Translations under genes and position numbers: made by a program
Assembly: GCA_945935945.1 (NCBI GenBank)
Contig: CAMESA010000082.1
Coordinates: forward strand, 1-5,080
DNA: 5,080 nucleotides
Direction: 5' to 3'
Origin: an uncultured Mollicutes bacterium
GTDB taxonomy: Bacteria; Bacillota_I; Bacilli_A; RFN20; CAG-826
Notes under the pieces: generated by a model
The model's input: only the letters and a program-made list of their open reading frames with translations
Told to the model about the DNA's origin: nothing
Databases searched by the model: none
Shown: positions 1 through 5,080 of the stretch, in pieces
Position numbering within the stretch: position 1 is the stretch's first letter
Layout: every line of letters begins with the position of its first letter

Positions 1-1
1 A

Positions 2-1051
2 CCAGATCCATTAGTTGGAGATATTTCGATTTTTGCAATCTCTAAAAATGGAACAGTTGGTCCAGCAGGAACGCTTTCAAATGCAACAATTTCTAATAAT
101 TACATGACAAAAAATGGAAATGCTGCAATTTCACTTAGAGGTGTTGGAGATAGTTTTGCAAAAGACAATTTATTCAATAATGTCTCTAGAACTCAACCAA
201 CTGGCGACACTTACAACACAATTTTCCACTTATATAATGATAAAAATATCGAAATTTCTGGAAATTATAACGAATATACTCTTGATAAGAATTTAGCTGG
301 CATTACGACAGCTGGAACAACCGCTGAAGAACAAATTGTTTTAAAAGACAACAAAAACGTCAATTTCTTAACAATCGATGATGTTGGACCTCAAATTGAT
401 GTTTCAAAATTCACTAATTCCATCTCAATTGATGGTAATTTAGCTGATTGGGATGCTCAAGGAATTGATATTGAACTTACAGGCGCAACCGATTCAGAAG
501 GAAACGAAATAAATTTAAAAACAATCGAAAACAATTTCAAAGTTCACACTCTGAAGATGGGTTATAACGACACAGGCATCTATTTTGGCTTTGATATTTA
601 CGATAATTTAATGGAATTTAAGACTGCAAATGACTTCTGGATGGGTGATTGTGTTGAGTTAATGATGTCAACAATTACAAATTTACCAAATGCTGATTTA
701 TCAGTTTATAAAGAACAAGGTGGTGTCTTGCAAGCGGCATTTGCACCAAATTGGGTAAAACAGCACACTGTTGCACGTGTTAGAAGCAACTCAAAATATG
801 TAGACAATGATTCAATGCAAGTTTCAATTGTTAAAGGAACTTCAAATTATAGTGGAGAAATTTTAATTCCATTTACGATGGCTCCTGAATTTAAAGAAGC
901 TATTGATAATGAAAAACGCATCGATATTTGTATTATTTGTGCAGATGGTGATAGACCATCACAAAAAAGAGTTCAAGCTGCAAATGTAATTCACAATGTT
1001 GAAAACAACAAAACAAAAACAGCTCGTATGGCTCAATATTTATTTAAGTAA
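2..1051 (+). CDS. C-terminal part of a beta-helix protein with a CBM9-like domain (5' partial)
   Basis: The frame is open from base 2 to the TAA at 1049-1051, giving 349 visible residues. The ATG at 104 is only an internal Met, since in-frame codons continue upstream without a stop and no ribosome binding site precedes it, so the true start lies outside the window. Visible residues 1-~125 show short repeated strands with Asn-rich turns (ISNNY, KDNLFNNV, NIEISGNYN), typical of the last rungs of a right-handed parallel beta-helix as in pectate-lyase-like proteins. Residues ~140-349 look like a CBM9/DOMON-type beta-sandwich: IDGNLADW at 143-150, GIYFGFDIYDN at 192-202, then W213, D216 and E219 in WMGDCVEL. 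CBM9-like domains often sit at the C-terminus of secreted carbohydrate-active enzymes. The catalytic part, if any, is not visible, so the enzyme activity is unknown. The protein is probably extracellular, but its signal peptide would be outside the window. The CBM9-like call is fairly sure and the beta-helix call moderately sure. Confidence 0.8.
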   Translation, partial: PDPLVGDISIFAISKNGTVGPAGTLSNATISNNYMTKNGNAAISLRGVGDSFAKDNLFNNVSRTQPTGDTYNTIFHLYNDKNIEISGNYNEYTLDKNLAGITTAGTTAEEQIVLKDNKNVNFLTIDDVGPQIDVSKFTNSISIDGNLADWDAQGIDIELTGATDSEGNEINLKTIENNFKVHTLKMGYNDTGIYFGFDIYDNLMEFKTANDFWMGDCVELMMSTITNLPNADLSVYKEQGGVLQAAFAPNWVKQHTVARVRSNSKYVDNDSMQVSIVKGTSNYSGEILIPFTMAPEFKEAIDNEKRIDICIICADGDRPSQKRVQAANVIHNVENNKTKTARMAQYLFK

Positions 1052-1052
1052 T

Positions 1053-1075
1053 TTTTAGAATCTATGATTCTTAAA
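1053..1075 (+). other. Weak AT-rich hairpin in the gap between genes 1 and 2
   Basis: The arms TTTTAGAATC (1053-1062) and GATTCTTAAA (1066-1075) pair at 9 of 10 positions around a TAT loop, with one T-T mismatch. It begins two bases after the stop codon of gene 1. A run of six T lies at 1085-1090, ten bases past the stem, too far away for a textbook intrinsic terminator. It could be a weak or partial terminator, or a 3'-end stabilising structure, between two genes of one operon. The stem has only two G-C pairs, so its stability is low. Confidence 0.35.
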
Positions 1076-1093
1076 TTAGAATAATTTTTTCAT

Positions 1094-1100
1094 GGGAGGA
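1094..1100 (+). promoter_or_regulatory. Strong ribosome binding site of the lipoprotein gene
   Basis: GGGAGGA lies seven bases before the ATG at 1108 and contains the GGAGG core complementary to the 16S rRNA 3' end. It fixes the start of the lipoprotein, which agrees with the signal peptide beginning directly at that Met. Confidence 0.85.
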
Positions 1101-1107
1101 CAATAAT

Positions 1108-1188
1108 ATGAAGAAAAAATTTATTCCTGTCATTGCTCTCGCTTCAATTCTTACTTTAGGTACTGTATCAACAACTATTACAAGTTGT
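1108..1188 (+). other. Lipoprotein signal peptide with lipobox
   Basis: MKKKF gives the positively charged n-region, followed by a hydrophobic stretch at about residues 5-20 and a Thr/Ser-rich c-region ending in the lipobox I24-T25-S26-C27. Signal peptidase II would be expected to cut before Cys27, which becomes lipid-modified and anchors the protein to the outer face of the cytoplasmic membrane. The polar residue at -2 and Ile at -3 fit the relaxed Gram-positive lipobox. Confidence 0.9.
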
Positions 1189-4017
1189 GATCCAACCCAA
1201 GAAGTAGTCGAAGTAACAGCAATTACATTATCTTTAAGTAAAAATAGCGGTAAAGTAGGGGAAACAATTACTGCAACAGTTACTATTAATCCAACAGAAG
1301 CCTCTGATCAAAAATATGAATTAACTTCATCTGATACTTCAATGGCTTCAATTGAAGGAAACACAATCACTTTATTAAAAGCAGGAACAGTTACAATTAC
1401 TGCAAAATCAAATAGTGGCAGCAAAACTGATTCAAAGACAATCACTATTGAAGATGCAACTGTAGCTGTTGAATCAGTTAGCTTAACTCTTGATAAAGAG
1501 AGTATTGAAGTTGGTCAAACCGCAACCGCCACTGTCTCAGTTTTACCAGCAGCTGCCACAAATAAAAATTATACACTTTCTGTTGATAATACTGAAAAAG
1601 CAAGCATTGATAGTGCAACTGGCGTCATCACTGCTTTAGCTGAAGGAACAGTTACAATTACTGCAAAAACTGAAGATGGTAACAAAACTGATTCAAAAAC
1701 TTTAACAATTACACCAAAAGTTGCAGATCCAGTTTTAACAATTGCTGGTGATGTTACTGAAATCAATGTTAACGCTGGCGAAGAAATTGCTCTTCCAGCT
1801 GCAACTGCAGAAGATTATGACCACACAGATTTAACTTCAGAAATTGTTGTTGAAGATTTTGATGATAATTCATCTATCAAAAAAGCAGCAGGAGGTTATA
1901 AATTTAACTCACTTATCGCAGGCGCTCATACAATTTCTTACTATGTTGAAAGCACAACAACAAGAAGTGCAGAAAAATTAATTACTGTTAATGTTGTTAG
2001 TGCAACTGAAGAAACATATGAATTAGAAGGAAAAACAGATCCATCAGCATTAGGAACTTATGGTGAATATAGAGAAAACTTTGCAAAAGGTAAAAACTCA
2101 CCATTATATAAAGGTATTAAAGATTCTGCTCATGCAACAAAGATTAGTGCTACATCTGATGCAATTAGCGGAAACTCAATGGTTATTGACTTCAACAAAA
2201 CTGCAGGAAACGAAGCTAACAGTGTCCTTTTAGGTTCATTCAGTGATGCAATGTTAAGAAACACAAAAGTCACATACATTGTTGAATTTGATTATAAAGT
2301 TATTGCTGGAACCGATAGTTCATGTAAAGATATTTATTTTGGTGCTAGATATGATGGTTTCGCCGGAATAAATACAGCATTTGTCGCTTCTGCAGATGGT
2401 AATACACATCACGCTTCATTCAAATTCCCAGAATTTGTTGCTCCTGAAACTGTAAATGCTGGATTCTTCTTCTTTAAATTATCAGCTTCAACTGAAGATG
2501 TTGTCGTTGCTGTTGATAATTTCTCATTCAAAGCAAACAGATGTGCAGAAACAACAAGTGTTAAACCAACAAGTGAACAATTACAAACTGAAAGTGGATT
2601 TACATTTAACTGGTCTGATAAGAGCGCATCTTTCCAACAAGGTGAAGTAATCATCGTTGATGAAATCGAAAATGAAGCAATTAAAAATGCTATTAAAGCA
2701 AAAACTGACTCATTTGGAACAAACGTCATGCATTTAACAGGTGCAGATAACCATAGTTTTAGTGGATTAGATGCAACAAATTTAGTTTCAGGCATGATTT
2801 TAACAATTGATTATGACTATTATTGTGTTAACGATGGTGCATTCTTAGTATTACCAATGGCAGGTGGAGTTCAAGCAGGCACATTAGAACCAGGCAATGG
2901 TATTACTATTACTGATGTTGAAGGAAATATTAAACACGCTTCAATTTCTTACAAACTTGCTTCAGGCGTTGATCAACTTAATTTCTATCCAAACGGAAAC
3001 AAAAACTTCTCAATTTATGTTGGAAACTTCACATGTAAGTTAGCAGCTCCAGCTGAAGAAGAAGTCGATAGAACTGCAACAGCTTTAGGACATCATGTTG
3101 GTGATTCTTGGACAAATACAACAAGAACATTTGGAAACAAAGATGATGCGAGCATGTCAATTACAAACGATTTTGCTACTCCAGAAACAGTCAGTGGAGA
3201 AGGAATTGGTGATAAAGTCACAAAATTAGTATTCAAATCAGGTGCTGGTAACGCTACTGCTGAATGGTATCAACCAGGAAGACAACAATTAGAAGCTGGA
3301 CATACATACACAATCGATGTTGTTTATTATGTTGAAAGTTTTGATGCTAGCAATAGATTAATGCTCAGACTTGACATGATGTTTGAAAATCTTGACAATG
3401 GACTTGGATATCATAAAAAGACAATTACAATCACTCCAACAGCAGATGTTGATTACATGAGTTTCTACTATCCAGAAACAGCTAGTGCTGATCAAGTAGT
3501 TTATGTTGCAAGCACAACAGTAACTTTAACTAAAGTTAATATTGAAAAAACATTACTTGGTTATTCACGTGGTCAATCTTGGACAAATACATCAAGAACA
3601 TTTGGAAACAAAGATGATGCAAGCATTTCAATTACAAATGATTTTGCAACTCCAGAAACAGTCAGTGGAGAAGGAATTGGTGATAAAGTCACAAAATTTG
3701 TGCTCAAAGCAGGTGCTGGAAATGTTACTGCTGAATGGTATAGACCAGAGAATAAACAATTAGAGGCTGGACAAAAATATACAATCGATGTTGTTTATTA
3801 TGTTGAAAGTTTTGAATCTAGCACAAGATTCATGCTAAGACTTGATAGTATTTTTGAAAACCTAGATAATACGCCTGGTTATCATAAATTTACTGTTACT
3901 GTTACTCCAACAGCTAACATTGATTTCATTAGTTTCTACTATCCAGAAACAACAACTACTGATGAAGTAGTTTATGTTGCAAGTACTACAGTCACTTTAG
4001 TTGATATTAATGTCTAA
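1108..4017 (+). CDS. Multi-module surface lipoprotein: Big_2-type Ig domains plus four CBM-like beta-sandwich modules
   Basis: This complete 969-residue protein has no recognisable catalytic domain. Residues 1-27 are a lipoprotein signal peptide with lipobox ITSC (Cys27). Residues ~34-116 and ~119-203 are two bacterial Ig-like group 2 (Big_2) domains, each with the L-V-G-E/Q-T-A-T-V and GTVTITAK signatures. Residues ~208-299 form a third Ig-like domain (GEEIALP). Residues ~312-478, ~480-648, 660-816 and 817-969 are four jelly-roll-like modules. The last two are about 75% identical by hand count and carry the LEAGxxYTIDVVYYV pattern seen in CBM4_9-type carbohydrate-binding domains. The first two are divergent relatives, sharing a GNxxHAS strand and a closing V-x-NF-x-x-K strand. 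The Ig domains probably act as a stalk that lifts the C-terminal modules off the membrane to capture glycan. The start is set by GGGAGGA seven bases upstream, and translation ends at tandem TAA TAA. The neighbouring genes also look carbohydrate-related. The lipoprotein and Big_2 calls are firm. Sugar binding is inferred, and adhesion to host or matrix is the main alternative. Confidence 0.93.
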   Translation: MKKKFIPVIALASILTLGTVSTTITSCDPTQEVVEVTAITLSLSKNSGKVGETITATVTINPTEASDQKYELTSSDTSMASIEGNTITLLKAGTVTITAKSNSGSKTDSKTITIEDATVAVESVSLTLDKESIEVGQTATATVSVLPAAATNKNYTLSVDNTEKASIDSATGVITALAEGTVTITAKTEDGNKTDSKTLTITPKVADPVLTIAGDVTEINVNAGEEIALPAATAEDYDHTDLTSEIVVEDFDDNSSIKKAAGGYKFNSLIAGAHTISYYVESTTTRSAEKLITVNVVSATEETYELEGKTDPSALGTYGEYRENFAKGKNSPLYKGIKDSAHATKISATSDAISGNSMVIDFNKTAGNEANSVLLGSFSDAMLRNTKVTYIVEFDYKVIAGTDSSCKDIYFGARYDGFAGINTAFVASADGNTHHASFKFPEFVAPETVNAGFFFFKLSASTEDVVVAVDNFSFKANRCAETTSVKPTSEQLQTESGFTFNWSDKSASFQQGEVIIVDEIENEAIKNAIKAKTDSFGTNVMHLTGADNHSFSGLDATNLVSGMILTIDYDYYCVNDGAFLVLPMAGGVQAGTLEPGNGITITDVEGNIKHASISYKLASGVDQLNFYPNGNKNFSIYVGNFTCKLAAPAEEEVDRTATALGHHVGDSWTNTTRTFGNKDDASMSITNDFATPETVSGEGIGDKVTKLVFKSGAGNATAEWYQPGRQQLEAGHTYTIDVVYYVESFDASNRLMLRLDMMFENLDNGLGYHKKTITITPTADVDYMSFYYPETASADQVVYVASTTVTLTKVNIEKTLLGYSRGQSWTNTSRTFGNKDDASISITNDFATPETVSGEGIGDKVTKFVLKAGAGNVTAEWYRPENKQLEAGQKYTIDVVYYVESFESSTRFMLRLDSIFENLDNTPGYHKFTVTVTPTANIDFISFYYPETTTTDEVVYVASTTVTLVDINV
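1384..1668 (+). repeat. Short direct repeat marking the two Big_2 domains
   Basis: An identical 24-base stretch occurs at 1384-1407 and 1645-1668, 261 bases apart. Both copies encode GTVTITAK, the last conserved strand of each Big_2 domain. The rest of the two domains has diverged (for example SLSKNSGKVGE versus TLDKESIEVGQ). The pair is best read as the conserved core of an old domain duplication. Confidence 0.75.
3085..4014 (+). repeat. In-frame tandem duplication of a 157-residue (471-bp) module
   Basis: Copy 1 spans 3085-3555 (residues 660-816) and copy 2 spans 3556-4014 (residues 817-969, ending at the stop codon). They align without gaps over 153 residues with 39 differences by hand count, about 75% identity. 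DNA identity is patchy: 50 bases are perfectly identical at 3178-3227 and 3649-3698, and 35 at 3310-3344 and 3781-3815. Both copies open with LG, then SWTNT, and end in VVYVASTTVTL. The differences cluster at the module start (HHVGD versus YSRGQ), around GRQ versus ENK, and in the last third. Confidence 0.95.
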
Positions 4018-4031
4018 TAAATAAATAATTC

Positions 4032-4055
4032 TGTCCCCGTAGAAATACGGGGACA
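4032..4055 (+). promoter_or_regulatory. Perfect 10-bp hairpin with GAAA loop between genes 2 and 3
   Basis: The arms TGTCCCCGTA (4032-4041) and TACGGGGACA (4046-4055) are perfect inverse complements around a GAAA tetraloop, which belongs to the stable GNRA class. It is by far the strongest and most GC-rich structure in this AT-rich window. No T-run follows; the ribosome binding site of gene 3 comes next, so it does not look like a standard intrinsic terminator. Candidate roles are a 3'-end mRNA stabiliser for the lipoprotein message, a leader element for gene 3, or a REP-like dispersed palindrome. Confidence 0.8.
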
Positions 4056-4060
4056 CTTGA

Positions 4061-4066
4061 AAGGGG
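4061..4066 (+). promoter_or_regulatory. Probable ribosome binding site of the GH127-like gene
   Basis: AAGGGG lies five bases before the ATG at 4072 and can pair with the 16S tail using one G-U pair. It is weaker than the site before the lipoprotein. It is part of GGGGACAC (4063-4070), an exact second copy of 4049-4056 in the 3' arm of the upstream hairpin. The alternative in-frame start TTG at 4057 would have its GGGG inside the hairpin stem, which favours the ATG. Confidence 0.6.
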
Positions 4067-4071
4067 ACACA

Positions 4072-5080
4072 ATGATTAGCGTTCAAGGGGAGCTTTTTCA
4101 ACGCATAAATTTAAATAAGCAACGATTAAGCGATAAATTATACAAATATCCACAAGTTTTTAATTATCCTAGCGATTGGCCTGGCGATTTTGAGGGCAGG
4201 ACAATTCTTTGTTTGATATCCCAATATAAAGCATTTTTTGGATATAAAACACAACAACAAGAAATAATGGGTCAATTGAATGAAATAATTTCACATCTTG
4301 ATGAATATACAAATGAAGATGGTTATTTTGGCAAAAAATTTGATGGAAAAACTGCTGATGAACAGCAAATTAGTGGAAATTCACGGTTTTTACGTGGATT
4401 GATTGAGTATTATAAAATTACATCTAATAAAAAAGTTTATAATCGTATTGAAAAAATATTTAATAATTTTGTATTTAAACTTTTACCTTTTTATCAAAAA
4501 TACAATAATGTATTCCACGATGGTCAAGTAAGTGGAACTTTAACTGAAAATGCTAAAGATTTATGGTTATACTCCAGCGATGTTGGATGTGCTTTTATAA
4601 TGCTCGATGCAATTGGATCTTATTGTGTTCTTACAAAAAAAGAAGAAGCAATAGAGTTTGCAAAACATCTAATTGAAAAATTTAATTCAATCAATATTTT
4701 AAAAAATAGGCTTCAAACACACGCAACTCTTTCCTTTACACGTGGTGTTTTAAAAGTATTTGAAACAACACATGAAGAAAATTTACTTGATTTAGCAAAA
4801 CAATACTTTAATTTGTACTTAACTAAAGGGATGACGCTAGATTATTCAAATTTTAACTGGTTTGAGTGTCCTGAAAGTTGGACTGAACCATGTTGCATTA
4901 TTGATTCTTTCATTGTTTCACATAAACTTTTTATCTACACAAATTGTTATGATTATTTGAAATTATGTAACAGAATTTTTTATAACGGTATCAGGGGCGC
5001 ACAAAGAAGTAATGGTGGAGCTGGGTGCAATACTTGTTTAAATGATAAAAGCAAGATTTTAAAAATTCACCTTTACGAAG
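4072..5080 (+). CDS. Putative GH127-like (DUF1680) glycoside hydrolase, N-terminal part (3' partial)
   Basis: The frame is open from ATG 4072 to the window edge (336 codons, no stop), so the C-terminus is missing. There is no signal peptide or membrane segment (start MISVQGELFQ), so the product is probably cytoplasmic. The sequence is mainly helical, with repeated helix-pair patterns expected of an (alpha/alpha)-barrel: DEQQISGNSRFLRGLIEYY at 96-114, HATLSFTRGVLKVFETT from H217, and YLKLCNRIFYNG ending at G306. The last matches the Y-x-x-x-x-x-R-x-x-(Y/F)N-G helix of GH127 beta-L-arabinofuranosidases. W270-T-E272-P-C274-C275 resembles the family's E-T-C motif, and GGAGC319-N-T-C322 may supply further zinc-ligand cysteines. 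In characterised GH127 enzymes a Cys3-Glu zinc site and a catalytic Cys act on terminal beta-L-arabinofuranose. The gene lies 54 bp after the lipoprotein gene in the same direction, suggesting an operon. The GH127-like assignment is from remembered motifs. Another alpha/alpha-barrel hydrolase or lyase family remains possible. Confidence 0.8.
   Translation, partial: MISVQGELFQRINLNKQRLSDKLYKYPQVFNYPSDWPGDFEGRTILCLISQYKAFFGYKTQQQEIMGQLNEIISHLDEYTNEDGYFGKKFDGKTADEQQISGNSRFLRGLIEYYKITSNKKVYNRIEKIFNNFVFKLLPFYQKYNNVFHDGQVSGTLTENAKDLWLYSSDVGCAFIMLDAIGSYCVLTKKEEAIEFAKHLIEKFNSINILKNRLQTHATLSFTRGVLKVFETTHEENLLDLAKQYFNLYLTKGMTLDYSNFNWFECPESWTEPCCIIDSFIVSHKLFIYTNCYDYLKLCNRIFYNGIRGAQRSNGGAGCNTCLNDKSKILKIHLYE

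Noticed and set aside
104..106. ATG as the start of the first gene
   Set aside because: The frame continues upstream to the window edge with beta-helix-like sequence and there is no ribosome binding site before this Met.
1054..1082. Promoter-like pair TTTAGA and TAGAAT, 17 bases apart, before the lipoprotein gene
   Set aside because: The -35 match is only four of six, and such pairs arise easily by chance in AT-rich gaps; it overlaps the hairpin. Possible, but not supported enough to annotate.
1569..1766. A 65-codon minus-strand open frame rich in Val and Ser
   Set aside because: It is a shadow of the second Big_2 domain; the apparent hydrophobicity comes from reverse-complemented Thr, Asn and Lys codons.
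2409..2795. A 128-codon open frame on the minus strand
   Set aside because: It lies wholly inside the lipoprotein gene, antisense to modules 1-2, with a composition explained by that gene's codons and no sign of its own ribosome binding site or domain.
3542..3763. A 73-codon plus-strand frame starting at the second tandem module
   Set aside because: It is a +1-shifted reading of the lipoprotein gene, which has a clear protein repeat in the main frame.
3085..4014. CRISPR-like or satellite interpretation of the repeats
   Set aside because: There are only two long units, they keep the reading frame without gaps, and they encode a protein domain.
4032..4055. The strong hairpin as an intrinsic terminator of the lipoprotein gene
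   Set aside because: No T-run follows on the plus strand, and the next bases form the ribosome binding site of gene 3. Reading it from the minus strand gives no T-run either.
4057..4062. TTGAAA as a -35 element for gene 3
   Set aside because: It lies only ten bases before the start codon, leaving no room for a -10 box and transcript start upstream of the ATG.
4079..4104. GCGTT/AACGC inverted repeat at the start of the GH127-like coding region
   Set aside because: Only five base pairs with a 16-base loop and a C-C mismatch inside; likely chance within codons.

Overview
This is an AT-rich window with one strand of closely packed genes and the standard genetic code: TGG is used for Trp, there are no in-frame TGA codons, and all visible stops are TAA. 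The lipoprotein signal peptide, the tandem Big_2-type Ig domains, the strong GGGAGGA ribosome binding site and the low GC suggest a low-GC Gram-positive bacterium of the Bacilli/Mollicutes-related gut type. This placement is inference from style, not from a marker gene.

Layout: (1) positions 2-1051 hold the 3' part of a gene for a probably secreted protein, a parallel beta-helix followed by a C-terminal CBM9-like domain; its start lies outside the window. (2) Positions 1108-4017 hold a complete 969-residue lipoprotein with three Ig-like domains and four jelly-roll, carbohydrate-binding-like modules. The last two modules are a 471-bp in-frame tandem duplication. (3) From 4072 to the window edge runs the 5' part of a gene for a protein without a signal peptide. 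It resembles the alpha/alpha-barrel of GH127 (DUF1680) beta-L-arabinofuranosidases. The gaps are only 56 and 54 bp. The second contains a perfect 10-bp hairpin whose 5' arm could also pair with the ribosome binding site of gene 3. No stretch above 300 bases lacks a gene, and no tRNA, rRNA, CRISPR array or transposase gene was seen.

How the parts may work together (inference): a secreted beta-helix/CBM9 protein attacks or binds an extracellular polysaccharide, a membrane-anchored multi-module lipoprotein holds the glycan at the cell surface, and a cytoplasmic GH127-like enzyme processes imported oligosaccharides. This would be a small Gram-positive glycan-utilisation locus, perhaps for pectin, arabinan or arabinosylated glycoprotein. 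The substrate cannot be read from the sequence.
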